From Prochlorococcus sp. AG-676-P15-1 (lineage in GTDB: Bacteria; Cyanobacteriota; Cyanobacteriia; PCC-6307; Cyanobiaceae): a stretch of DNA of 64,000 bases. The notes below the pieces were generated by a model, which was not told the DNA's origin, did not search any database, and saw only the letters and a program-made list of their open reading frames with translations. The position numbers were made by a program, and so were the translations under genes. Of the stretch, positions 17,390-26,820 are shown one piece after another (the first letter of the stretch is position 1; each line of letters opens with the position of its first letter). The stretch lies in the NCBI GenBank assembly GCA_003210825.1, contig QCUF01000001.1:1-64000 (forward strand). Direction: 5' to 3'.

Positions 17390-18435
17390 AACCATTTAGC
17401 CCTAGAGGCATGTTTCATGAGGGTTGGTCTGCTGAAGTTGATGATTATGCAATAGTTTGTGGTTGGGCTTTAGGAGGTAAACTCTTTATTGTTGGAGACG
17501 TAGTTGGAGGACTTTATGGGTTCGAAGGAGATTCAGGTAAGCTTATTTGGAAAAAGGATGAAGCCCATTCCGGAGGTCTTCTTGCAATGTCTATCCATCC
17601 GAATGGAGAGATTTTTGCAACTTCAGGGCAAGACGGAATAGTTCGAATATTAAATTGCAATAATGGGGAAGAAATTAAAGCCATTAAACTTGGTAAAGGT
17701 TGGGTAGAACATTTAAGTTGGTCAAATAGCGGTTTATATTTAGCCATAGCTTTTTCCAAAAAAGTATATGTATTTAATCAAGATGGTAATGAACAATGGG
17801 TTTCAGAAGAACATCCAAGTACGGTAAGTGCAATATCGTGGTCGAATAAAAATGAATTAGCAACTGCATGCTACGGACGAGTAACTTTCTTTGACGTAGC
17901 AAATAAAAAGACCAATCAGAAACTTGAATGGCAAGGCTCTCTTGTGTCGATGAAGTTAAGCCCTGATGGAGATATAGTAGCCTGTGGTAGTCAAGATAAT
18001 TCAGTCCATTTCTGGCGTAGATCAACTGGACAAGATGCTGAAATGACAGGTTATCCTGGGAAGCCTTCTCACCTTTCATTTGACGATACTGGCATGCTAC
18101 TAGCAACAAGTGGTAGCGAAAGAATTACTGTATGGAGTTTTTCAGGTAATGGCCCTGAAGGAACTATGCCTGGAGAATTATGTCATCATACTGAACCAAT
18201 TTCTAGCTTAGCTTTTTCTAACAAAGGGTTGCTAGTTGCTTCAGGTTCAAGAGATGGTTCAGTCGTAGCTAGTTTTCTTAAAAACGATGGGAACGGTGAT
18301 CCTGTTGGGGCTGCATTTGCAGGAGATTTAGTTGGAGATATTGCTTGGAGACCAGATGACTGCGCTTTAGCTGCAATTAATGCAAAGGGTGTTGTAAAAG
18401 TTTGGAATTTCAAAGTACGTACTAGTACCTTTTAA
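17377..18435 (+). CDS. WD40-repeat protein (GTG start, overlaps CobW gene by 13 nt)
   Basis: Repeated GLLAMSIHPNGEIFATSGQDGIVRI, SLVSMKLSPDGDIVACGSQDNSVHFW, PISSLAFSNKGLLVASGSRDGSVV blocks. Confidence 0.85.
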   Translation: MPDIEPFSPRGMFHEGWSAEVDDYAIVCGWALGGKLFIVGDVVGGLYGFEGDSGKLIWKKDEAHSGGLLAMSIHPNGEIFATSGQDGIVRILNCNNGEEIKAIKLGKGWVEHLSWSNSGLYLAIAFSKKVYVFNQDGNEQWVSEEHPSTVSAISWSNKNELATACYGRVTFFDVANKKTNQKLEWQGSLVSMKLSPDGDIVACGSQDNSVHFWRRSTGQDAEMTGYPGKPSHLSFDDTGMLLATSGSERITVWSFSGNGPEGTMPGELCHHTEPISSLAFSNKGLLVASGSRDGSVVASFLKNDGNGDPVGAAFAGDLVGDIAWRPDDCALAAINAKGVVKVWNFKVRTSTF

Positions 18436-18466
18436 AAAAGATTTAAGTAATTACTAGCTTTTAAAT

Positions 18467-18628
18467 TTACCAATAATTAGTTTTCAAATGTCTCTCCATA
18501 CAAATCACTTCGCAATCATTATCAATACCTTTTGGATGAATATCGCAATATGAAAGACATTGTAAATATTCATCTACGGGATTATTAATATCATTATTAT
18601 GATTATTTTGAATTTTTGAATAAGTCAT
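18467..18628 (-). CDS. Small Cys-rich protein (53 aa)
   Basis: Minus-strand reading: MTYSKIQNNHNNDINNPVDEYLQCLSYCDIHPKGIDNDCEVICMERHLKTNYW*; four Cys. Confidence 0.55.
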   Translation of the reverse strand: MTYSKIQNNHNNDINNPVDEYLQCLSYCDIHPKGIDNDCEVICMERHLKTNYW

Positions 18629-19121
18629 AAATAGATTTCCTCAATTCATTTAGGGTTAACATAAACGAGAGAAATAAAAAAAGAAATAAGCAAAACTTCC
18701 TAAAAAACTTAACAAGAAATATATAAAATTTAAAGCGGAAAATAAACAAATTAATTACTATCGGACATTTTGGATTAAAAATCAATGCGTATAAAAACGG
18801 ATTGTTTTTTTAAAAGTTTTTAATTAATTTGTGATTGTTGAGTTTTAGGAGGTCTTTCAAAATGATCGATAGCCTGCCTGCAATTTCGGTATAATTCCGA
18901 ACTAATTTAATTAACTGCTCCAATTATTTTTTATTAATGTCTGAACTTACTTCTTTCGCATCGTTTAGGTGCCCTACAGGAAAAAGTTCAATTCTAGAGT
19001 CTTTGCCCCAGTTAATAACTATTAGTTTTATAAGGTTATTTTTAGCTGAAAAATAATTAACAGCAAGGATCAATGATTTAGGCTAGTTGTTAATTTTGAT
19101 AGATAAAATAAGTAAGAGAAT

Positions 19122-19151
19122 AAAAGGAGAGCTTTTAAAAGCTCTCCTTTT
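19122..19151. terminator. Perfect 30-bp palindromic hairpin, probable (bidirectional) terminator
   Basis: AAAAGGAGAGCTTTTAAAAGCTCTCCTTTT followed by TATTT. Confidence 0.7.
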
Positions 19152-19241
19152 TATTTGGGCTAAAAAAACAAACTTTGGCATTATTATATTTTTTTAGCTA
19201 TCTATTGTAATAAGAGACTTTACTTGGATAGATATAAAATA

Positions 19242-19382
19242 ATGTCAAAAAAACTTAGATTTTTTTCTGATTTATTAGCTAGAGCCGTTAATGAAATCGA
19301 ATACAAAAATGTTCTTAAAAAATTAAAGAAACATGATCTTTTAGCAGATGTCGATGATCAGAGATCACACCATTTCTATTAA
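19242..19382 (+). CDS. Small hypothetical protein (46 aa)
   Basis: MSKKLRFFSDLLARAVNEIEYKNVLKKLKKHDLLADVDDQRSHHFY*. Confidence 0.45.
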   Translation: MSKKLRFFSDLLARAVNEIEYKNVLKKLKKHDLLADVDDQRSHHFY

Positions 19383-19512
19383 TAGCGAGGGGACTAAATT
19401 GAACTATTGGAATAAATCATTTACTTCAAAAATCTTACTTTGGCTAGAAGTCTTATTACAAAATAAATTTTTTATATTTCTAATAATAAGAAAAATAGTT
19501 TTGTTTTAATCC

Positions 19513-19839
19513 ATGAATAATTACTATTGTCCATACTGTAATCCCAAATATCAATTTCAAAAAAAATCAACATCTGGAGAATTAATATGTGGGTTATGTG
19601 GTGACCCTTTAGTAAAAAAACCATTGATTAAAATTAATCAAATAATTGCTATTATTGCCTCCTTATCGCTAGTACTTCCATTGATTTACACGTTTATTAT
19701 TTTAATTAAAAACCAAATAAATCCTCCTAGTAGAAACTACAATGCAAGTACAAATTTTATTGAGAAAAATTCAAAAACAAGATTTTATCAACCTCTACAA
19801 AGTGCTTTACTTAAACAAGAATCATCATCTTCAATTTGA
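19513..19839 (+). CDS. Zinc-ribbon-like protein with TM helix
   Basis: YYCPYCNPKYQF...LICGLCGDPLVKKP CxxC pairs and one TM helix. Confidence 0.6.
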   Translation: MNNYYCPYCNPKYQFQKKSTSGELICGLCGDPLVKKPLIKINQIIAIIASLSLVLPLIYTFIILIKNQINPPSRNYNASTNFIEKNSKTRFYQPLQSALLKQESSSSI

Positions 19840-20009
19840 TTTTTATAACCCGAATTATTTAACTCTTTATTCATAATTAATGGTTTAACAGATTCTTTAC
19901 AATGATTTTTACATCCTCCGTTAGATGAATCATGAGCTTCTAAAAAGTGAGTATTTGTTAAAAAGATAATTAAGATTAATTTTAAAGTTTGTTTTATTTT
20001 GGATTTCAT
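19788..20009 (-). CDS. Small exported Cys-containing protein
   Basis: Restart at MKSKIKQTLKLILIIFLTNTHFLEAHDSSNGGCKNHCKESV (signal peptide-like); track start 20060 is likely too far upstream. Confidence 0.5.
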   Translation of the reverse strand: MKSKIKQTLKLILIIFLTNTHFLEAHDSSNGGCKNHCKESVKPLIMNKELNNSGYKNQIEDDDSCLSKALCRG

Positions 20010-20050
20010 TTTTAGTAAATTATTTACCAAGCCTGGATTGATATTATCAA

Positions 20051-20287
20051 CTAATTCCAAGGAGTGTTAATCAATCCCCAAATATCAAAAATGAAAAATA
20101 AAATTGCAATGGCAACTAAATCCCAGGCCCTCTCCCTATAAGCCCAAGGAGCTATAAAAACTTCTCCCAAACCATGAAGTGCAGCTCCAGTAGGTAGATG
20201 ATCTAAAACAAGTAAACTATGAGAGAGAATAAAAAGTAAACTCGCAAAATATCTAAAAAAAACAAATTGCCAATTGCCAGAATTCAT
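20051..20287 (-). CDS. Hypothetical membrane protein
   Basis: 78 aa; hydrophobic helices, MNSGNWQFVFFRYFASLLFILSHSLLVLDHLPTG. Confidence 0.6.
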   Translation of the reverse strand: MNSGNWQFVFFRYFASLLFILSHSLLVLDHLPTGAALHGLGEVFIAPWAYRERAWDLVAIAILFFIFDIWGLINTPWN

Positions 20288-20413
20288 ATTTTTTATATTT
20301 TTAAGAAATATAGTTCAATGCATAAAATATTGAAATAGATTTAGTTTATGGATATTTCTTTTTGTAGTTTTAAATACTAAATATCGTCCCAAGCTAAAGT
20401 AAAAAGTTAACAA

Positions 20414-21859
20414 ATGAAGAGATATATGTTTTCAAATTATCGTCCTAAAAATAATTATGATGAATACTTTAAAGATAATTTAAATTCTGCTAGAGAAATT
20501 TTAACCCCCTTATTATCTTCCTTAGATAACATGGGTTTAGAAGAACTAAACAGAAATCATTCGGCGGCCAAGAAGTTATTACTAAGACATGGAGCAACTT
20601 TTAGGTTAAACGACACAGGCGTAAAAGGTACAGAAAGAATATTACCTTTTGACCCTTTACCAAGAATAATAAGTAAGCACGACTGGATAACCTTGGAAGA
20701 AGGCTTAAAACAGAGACTTGAGGCAATAGATCTTTTCTTAGATGATATATATAATTCTCAAAATATAATTAATGATGGAATAATTCCAAGGGAACTAATT
20801 GAGAGTTCAGATGGATGGAGGCCTCAAATGTTGGGTTTTAAGCCTCCATTAAACAAATGGTGTCAAATATCAGGACTTGATTTAATAAGAGATGGTCAAG
20901 GTACTTGGCATGTTTTAGAAGACAACTTAAGATGTCCTTCTGGTGTGGCTTATTTTTTAGAGAATAGATTAGTGATGAAGAATATATTTCCTAATCTTTT
21001 CTCAGGCAGGATAGTTAAACCTATTGATGAATACCCATCATTTTTATTAAAGACTCTCCAAGAACTAGCTATTTGGACTGATACACCAAAAATAGTTTTA
21101 TTAACACCTGGGATTTTTAATAGTGCATATTTTGAACATAGTTATTTAGCTCAAGAAATGGGTATTCAATTAGTTCAAGGTCATGATTTAATTTGTAACG
21201 ATGAATATGTTTACTTAAAGACAACTTCTGGATTAAAAAGAGTTGATGTAATTTATAGAAGGATTGATGATGATTTTTTAGATCCTATACATTTTAGAAA
21301 AGATTCATATTTAGGAGTTAGTGGTTTACTAGATGTCATGAAGGCAGGTCATGTTGCTGTTGCGAATGTCCCCGGGACAGGAATAGCAGATGACAAAATG
21401 ATTTATTCTTTTGTTCCTAAAATGATCAAATATTTTCTTGATGAAGAACCAATAATAAAAAATGTTGAAACCTATATTTGTTATTACGAAAAGGATAGAG
21501 AATATGTCTTAAAGAACCTTCCAAAACTTGTTGTCAAATCAGTCTCTGAAGCTGGTGGTTATGGAATGTTAATTGGTCCTCAATCAACTACAACTGAGAT
21601 AAATGAATTCTCAGACAAAATCAAAAATAACCCTAGAAATTTTATAGCTCAACCTACTCTAGAACTTTCTACAGTTCCCTCATTATGCAATGGTGAACTT
21701 TATCCATGTCACGTTGATTTAAGACCTTACATTTTAAGGGGAAAGGATTCATGGGTAAGTCCAGGAGGTCTAACTAGAGTTGCTTTAAAAAAAGGTTCAT
21801 TAGTAGTCAATTCTTCTCAAGGAGGGGGTTGCAAAGATACATGGGTTGTAGGAAATTAG
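20414..21859 (+). CDS. Circularly permuted ATP-grasp protein
   Basis: RHGATFRLND..., WRPQMLGFKPPL, DLIRDGQGTWHVLEDNLRCPSGVAYFLENR, VVKSVSEAGGYGMLIGPQ; start may be 20426. Confidence 0.85.
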   Translation: MKRYMFSNYRPKNNYDEYFKDNLNSAREILTPLLSSLDNMGLEELNRNHSAAKKLLLRHGATFRLNDTGVKGTERILPFDPLPRIISKHDWITLEEGLKQRLEAIDLFLDDIYNSQNIINDGIIPRELIESSDGWRPQMLGFKPPLNKWCQISGLDLIRDGQGTWHVLEDNLRCPSGVAYFLENRLVMKNIFPNLFSGRIVKPIDEYPSFLLKTLQELAIWTDTPKIVLLTPGIFNSAYFEHSYLAQEMGIQLVQGHDLICNDEYVYLKTTSGLKRVDVIYRRIDDDFLDPIHFRKDSYLGVSGLLDVMKAGHVAVANVPGTGIADDKMIYSFVPKMIKYFLDEEPIIKNVETYICYYEKDREYVLKNLPKLVVKSVSEAGGYGMLIGPQSTTTEINEFSDKIKNNPRNFIAQPTLELSTVPSLCNGELYPCHVDLRPYILRGKDSWVSPGGLTRVALKKGSLVVNSSQGGGCKDTWVVGN

Positions 21860-21860
21860 A

Positions 21861-22817
21861 ATGCTTTTAAGTCGGGTAGCTGAATCTCTTTATTGGATTA
21901 ATCGTTATTTAGAACGTGCGGAAAATATATCTCGTTTCGTAGAGGTTAGTGAAGCAATGTCTTTAGATTGTCCACCAGGCAGTGCTGAACCATGGCTGCC
22001 TCTTATTGATGCTTCAAGTGATAGAGAAACATTTGATTCTAGATTTCCTGAGAAAAAACAGGATGATGTTATTAATTTTTTAATTAGGGATCGAATAAAT
22101 CCCAATAGCATAATCTCTTGTATCCAATTGGCTAGAGAAAACGCTAGGCAAATAAGGGATGTAATGACATCTGAAATGTGGGAACAAATAAATATTTTAT
22201 ATTGGAATTTACAAGAAGGGGAATCTATATGGGACCTTCCAAGGCAGGAGCAATTAAGCGAAATAAGAAGAGGATGTCAGTTGTTTTATGGCATAACAGA
22301 CGCCACTCTTAGCAAAGATCTTGCATGCCAATTTAGTATTTTAGGTAGATTAATAGAAAGAGCTGATAAGACATCTAGAATCTTAGATGTAAAATATTAC
22401 TTATTACTTCCAAGCTTAGATGAGCTCGGAGGAGTCCTGGATGAGTTGCAGTGGATAGCTCTTCTTCGTTCGGCAGGTGCTTATCAAATGTTCAGGAAAG
22501 CAGAACAAAATTCTATCCAGCCGAATTCAGTAGCACGATTTCTCTTACTAGATAATAATTTCCCAAGATCTGTTAGATACTGTTTGGATGGTATAAGTAA
22601 TACCCTAAAAATGATTAATACCTCTCCAAGTTCAGACAATCCCTCAAAACTTGAGTGCATGAGGGGTTTACTTAAAGCAAAGTGGAGTTATATCAGAATT
22701 GAAGATATAATTAATGATGGACTACATGAGGCTATTGATTCCTTACAAATTGATTTAAACAAACTCCATAATCTCATAGAAGATAAATATTTTATAAATA
22801 AAGAATTTGATCAATGA
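21861..22817 (+). CDS. Alpha-E domain protein
   Basis: MLLSRVAESLYWINRYLERAENISRFVEV start is diagnostic; downstream of ATP-grasp gene. Confidence 0.9.
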   Translation: MLLSRVAESLYWINRYLERAENISRFVEVSEAMSLDCPPGSAEPWLPLIDASSDRETFDSRFPEKKQDDVINFLIRDRINPNSIISCIQLARENARQIRDVMTSEMWEQINILYWNLQEGESIWDLPRQEQLSEIRRGCQLFYGITDATLSKDLACQFSILGRLIERADKTSRILDVKYYLLLPSLDELGGVLDELQWIALLRSAGAYQMFRKAEQNSIQPNSVARFLLLDNNFPRSVRYCLDGISNTLKMINTSPSSDNPSKLECMRGLLKAKWSYIRIEDIINDGLHEAIDSLQIDLNKLHNLIEDKYFINKEFDQ

Positions 22818-23674
22818 AAATTAAATATATCCATAACCTTGAATATTCCTATGAAGAATCAGTTCAATTGGGGGAACATCGATTATGTATCAAGCCAAGA
22901 TCGCATGGATTTCAAAGGCTAATAAATTTTAATTTAAATATTTCTCCAAATCCTAAAATTCTTTATCCTTTGCTTGCCGCCAGTGGTGAAGAGATTAACA
23001 GAATTACCTTTGAGGGATATACCGATTCATTATCTATCAAAGCAATAAGCGAGGTTGAGACACTTAAACATCCTTGCATTTTTGATGGTGTAAAAGAAAG
23101 GGACCTTACATTACCCTTTTGTAGAAGTATCATTAATAGAGATCTTCAGGGCGCTTTGGAAGGATGGATGCCAAATGGGCAGCATGATCCTTCTGCTGTT
23201 GAATTAGCGCAAGAGTCATTATCAGGAAGTAGCAATAATGCCTTATCTTTTACATTTCAACTTATAGAAATTATTCAGGATCGAGTAAAGTATACGAAAA
23301 GACATACTGGCCCAGCATGGCCAGCGAGCAGGACTCTTAGAGAAAGGGTTGGGTCATGTAGAGACTTAGCAATGCTAATGGTTGAGTCATGCAGATCAGT
23401 CGGAATACCAAGTAGATTTGTTAGTGGTTATCATTTTGAAGATCCTTTACCAAAAGAATTTGAATTACATGCATGGGCTGAATTATATATCCCAGGAGCA
23501 GGATGGAGAGGTTTTGACCCAAGCGGTAAAGGATTAATAGACGAAAGGTATTTAACATTAGTATCTTCTTCAAAATCGAACCTTACAGCAGTGATTACTG
23601 GAAACTTTAGAGGCAAAACAAACCTTAAGAATAATTTGACATGGGAAATAAAGCCTTTAGAAATTTGTAATTAA
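22814..23674 (+). CDS. Transglutaminase-like protein (N-terminal bacterial TG region)
   Basis: RVGSCRDLAMLMVESCRSVGIPSRFVSGYHF, HAWAELYIPGAGWRGFDPS; overlaps previous stop (ATGA). Confidence 0.9.
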   Translation: MKIKYIHNLEYSYEESVQLGEHRLCIKPRSHGFQRLINFNLNISPNPKILYPLLAASGEEINRITFEGYTDSLSIKAISEVETLKHPCIFDGVKERDLTLPFCRSIINRDLQGALEGWMPNGQHDPSAVELAQESLSGSSNNALSFTFQLIEIIQDRVKYTKRHTGPAWPASRTLRERVGSCRDLAMLMVESCRSVGIPSRFVSGYHFEDPLPKEFELHAWAELYIPGAGWRGFDPSGKGLIDERYLTLVSSSKSNLTAVITGNFRGKTNLKNNLTWEIKPLEICN

Positions 23675-23760
23675 TTAAGCCTTTTAATCTTTACAATTAT
23701 TTTGAAGGATATTTAAAAAATAATTTTAATTATTAATTTAATAGAGGTGTTCCTTAATTG

Positions 23761-24345
23761 GTGTTAACTGATACATTATCTGCAAAATTTATCTGTTTAC
23801 ATTTGATTAATATTTCAAATAAATTGAACTCAACTTTAAAAATCGAACTTGCCAAGCCAAACAAATCTGAAATGTTTGAATTGAAAAGTTACGAAAAATT
23901 TCGTGATACGGAAGATGTCAGATTTTTCGATATTAGTATTAATAACTCAAATTTTAGAGACTTAGTAATTCATAATGGGCCAGCTGTGAGTCCACCCAAT
24001 GATAAAGAATTAGGCAATTGGCAGTTTTATATTCATCACAAACAAGTGGATAACCTTTTAGCTATTTCAGGAGGAAGAACTTTTTATCTCGTAAACTTCG
24101 GCTGGGAGTATCCTTTCTACAAAGTAAGATTAGAATCATGTGGATTAATCTTGAAAATCCCTAGAGGAACTTTTCATAGATCTGTTTCTGATGAAAATGG
24201 TTCTGTTGTTTTAAATCAAGCTATAAGAGATAAGGAAGGAAGTGTTGAATCTGAATTCAAAGTTACCAATAGCAAAGATAATAAAAAACTTCACGATTGC
24301 ATAACAAATTTACAACCTAAATTTAAAATTTATAGTGTTAAATAA
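23761..24345 (+). CDS. Cupin-like hypothetical protein
   Basis: WQFYIHHKQVDNLLAISGGRTFYLV...LKIPRGTFHRSVSDENGSVVLNQA resembles two cupin motifs; GTG start likely (track starts at TTG 23758). Confidence 0.6.
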   Translation: MLTDTLSAKFICLHLINISNKLNSTLKIELAKPNKSEMFELKSYEKFRDTEDVRFFDISINNSNFRDLVIHNGPAVSPPNDKELGNWQFYIHHKQVDNLLAISGGRTFYLVNFGWEYPFYKVRLESCGLILKIPRGTFHRSVSDENGSVVLNQAIRDKEGSVESEFKVTNSKDNKKLHDCITNLQPKFKIYSVK

Positions 24346-24428
24346 CTTTAAAAACTTTATTTAAATTTTAAAAACAATTTAAATCATTATCTTATTGAGA
24401 TAAGATAAAGGCACTGTAAAATCTCAAC

Positions 24429-24947
24429 ATGAATCGATTTAGCTTTTTGAAATACTTTTTATGTCTGACTTTTTCTTTTCTGATTTTTACCTCTCCTGTT
24501 TTTGCAGGTGCAAATGTGGCCACTAAAGGAGAGGGAGATGAGGTTCCTAGTTACGTAAGATCTAATATTACTGGTTTTGATTTTCATGGAGAGGATCTTC
24601 ATTTATCCTCAATAGCAGGAGCAGTAGCAAGAGATGCTGACTTTAGTGAAGTCGATCTTCATGGAACAACATTAACTTTATCTGACTTAAAAGGTTCTAA
24701 TCTTAATGGAATAGATTTAACTGATACTCTCGCAGATAGAGTGAATTTCCAAAAAACAGATTTAAGGAATTCCATTTTGATAAATATGATAGCTTCTGGG
24801 AGTAGCTTTGCTGGTGCAAAAATAGAAGGAGCAGATTTTTCTTACGCGATTCTGGATAGTGAAGACCAGAGAAATCTCTGCAAAATTGCTGAAGGAGTCA
24901 ATCCAACTACAGGAGTTTCTACTAGAGATAGTCTTGAATGTAATTAA
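24429..24947 (+). CDS. Pentapeptide-repeat exported protein
   Basis: Signal peptide, then DFSEVDLHGTTLTLSDLKGSNLNGIDLTDTLADRVNFQKTDLRNSILINMIASGSSFAGAKIEGADFSYA. Confidence 0.85.
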   Translation: MNRFSFLKYFLCLTFSFLIFTSPVFAGANVATKGEGDEVPSYVRSNITGFDFHGEDLHLSSIAGAVARDADFSEVDLHGTTLTLSDLKGSNLNGIDLTDTLADRVNFQKTDLRNSILINMIASGSSFAGAKIEGADFSYAILDSEDQRNLCKIAEGVNPTTGVSTRDSLECN

Positions 24948-24958
24948 CTAGTTTTATA

Positions 24959-25318
24959 TTAGATAAATTTTTTCTTTCCATTAATATATTTATAGATCTT
25001 TTGATCTGGATCTATAAATATAGTTTCTCCATTTAATTTTGACTTCTTAAATTTTGAGAGTCTTGCTCTATGAATATTAGATTTTCTATTTGTAATATCT
25101 TCATTATCATAAATTCCTATATTGATATTAATATCCGGATCTGAAAATGTTTTTTCATCATCTCGTGAAAAAATTTTTTCAATATTCGACTCTTTACTAA
25201 GAAGTTTCTTTTTAAATTTAGATAACTTATTATTCTTATTTTTTTTAATATTTGTAATTTTTTTAATTAGTAAAATTAAAACTAAAGCACAACCAAAGCC
25301 AATTAAATATATATTCAT
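24959..25318 (-). CDS. Hypothetical protein with N-terminal TM
   Basis: 119 aa ORF. Confidence 0.5.
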   Translation of the reverse strand: MNIYLIGFGCALVLILLIKKITNIKKNKNNKLSKFKKKLLSKESNIEKIFSRDDEKTFSDPDININIGIYDNEDITNRKSNIHRARLSKFKKSKLNGETIFIDPDQKIYKYINGKKKFI

Positions 25319-25524
25319 CTAATTTTAATTTTGAAATCAAATCCTAAATTGCTTTTTGTGGTTAATATTTCCTTTTTAAAAATCCCATAGGTAAAAATTC
25401 CAGATAAAGTTTTTAGAGATTCAAAAACCAAAAAAGAGATTAATAAGAAGAGAATCATAATTGAATCAACAAGATAACTTCTTTTTTTATTTAACAAATT
25501 ATTCATCAAAAATTCACCTAACAA
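25315..25524 (-). CDS. Hypothetical membrane protein
   Basis: 69 aa; overlaps flanking ORFs by a few nt (operon-like). Confidence 0.5.
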   Translation of the reverse strand: MLGEFLMNNLLNKKRSYLVDSIMILFLLISFLVFESLKTLSGIFTYGIFKKEILTTKSNLGFDFKIKIR

Positions 25525-26390
25525 TAGTTGTTAACATTTTTATATGGTCCAAAATGTTCACTGCAATTTCTACCCATTATTTTAGCAAGATTTAAACTTT
25601 CTTCTATATTCCAATCTGAGGAAAGTCCATAAAGAATTCCTGCCGCGAAAGAATCTCCGCATCCATATGAGTCAATCTTATTTTTTTTAGTTTTAATAGC
25701 TTTATATCTACCTCCTGGAAATACTATTCCACCATTCTCTCCTTCTGTTTTAAAAACATATTTCGGTTTTAATTTTAATTCATTTAAAGAAAAAACTTCT
25801 CCAGGATCAAGATTACTTCCAATTAATCCATCTAAGAATATCCCGGATTCATTAATTATATTTAACCCTACTCTTGGAGTTGTACATAATGTTTTGGCTA
25901 CCCTTGATTTTTTAAATAATTCCTTATCGGCTGCTGTAATAAAAACCCCATCCATATCATCAAGAGTAGACCAATCTAAATCATCATTATGATTAGGAGA
26001 TAATCTATCTCCAATAATAGTAATAGATCTTTCACCATCAGAGTCAATTACACTAAAACCTTTTCTGGTTGGTTTGTCTCGCCATGCTACATGTAATTTA
26101 ATATCCATATTTTCAAGAATACTTAAACATTGCTGGCCATAAAAATCATTCCCTAAAGCTGTAAAGAAATGGACTTCGCTATTTGTTAATTCCCGTAGTC
26201 TTTTAGCTATGACTGATCCTCCACCAGCAGGATATTCTAAAGATTTTTTAGAATGAGAGATTAAACCCGGTTTAGGTAATTGATCTACTTCAATAAAGTT
26301 TATCCACTCGATATGTCCAATTACAGCAAATTTTAAATTCCCTTTTATAAATTTAAAATCCTTAACTTTATTATTTTCTTCTTCAATCAT
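25518..26390 (-). CDS. PfkB-family carbohydrate kinase
   Basis: FAVIGHIEWINF, EYPAGGGSVIAKRLREL, KIDSYGCGDSFAAGILYGLS; start MIEEENN preferred over track start 26528. Confidence 0.85.
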   Translation of the reverse strand: MIEEENNKVKDFKFIKGNLKFAVIGHIEWINFIEVDQLPKPGLISHSKKSLEYPAGGGSVIAKRLRELTNSEVHFFTALGNDFYGQQCLSILENMDIKLHVAWRDKPTRKGFSVIDSDGERSITIIGDRLSPNHNDDLDWSTLDDMDGVFITAADKELFKKSRVAKTLCTTPRVGLNIINESGIFLDGLIGSNLDPGEVFSLNELKLKPKYVFKTEGENGGIVFPGGRYKAIKTKKNKIDSYGCGDSFAAGILYGLSSDWNIEESLNLAKIMGRNCSEHFGPYKNVNNYC

Positions 26391-26431
26391 AAGTTTATAA
26401 ATACTATTATTGGGATATATATAATTGGAAT

Positions 26432-26800
26432 ATGGATTCATTAAACATACTAAAAGATAATAGACAAAAACTATCGTATCTTTACCTTTTTCTATCAATC
26501 CTTGGGGCAATCCTTCCCATGATGGCAAATTTTGATTTTGCTATTGAATATGGAAATAGTTTTGACATTAAAAATTTTATTTCATTAGCAAATGCCAATC
26601 CAGCAGCTCAATCCATTTCTAGAGATTTATTGGTGGGAGCAACTGCAGTTTTTATTTGGATAGTAAATGAATCTAAAAAATTAAATATAAAAAATATGTG
26701 GGTTGTTTACATTGGAACTTTTTTAATAGCATTTGCTTTCTCTGCTCCTTTTTTCTTATTTCTTAGAGAAAGAAGATTAATTGAAATAGAAAATAAATAA
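26432..26800 (+). CDS. DUF2834-like membrane protein
   Basis: LYLFLSILGAILPMMANFDFAIEYGN...RDLLVGATAVFIWIVNES...FAFSAPFFLFLRERR. Confidence 0.7.
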   Translation: MDSLNILKDNRQKLSYLYLFLSILGAILPMMANFDFAIEYGNSFDIKNFISLANANPAAQSISRDLLVGATAVFIWIVNESKKLNIKNMWVVYIGTFLIAFAFSAPFFLFLRERRLIEIENK

Positions 26801-26820
26801 ATATTATTTATATAAAACTT

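Noticed and set aside
17774-18109. 111 aa minus-strand ORF
   Set aside because: Fully antisense to the WD40 gene; composition looks like a shadow frame
18937-19056. 39 aa ORF MSELTSFASFRCPTGKSSILESLPQLITISFIRLFLAEK
   Set aside because: Too short, no RBS-like or family evidence; left as part of an ORF-poor region
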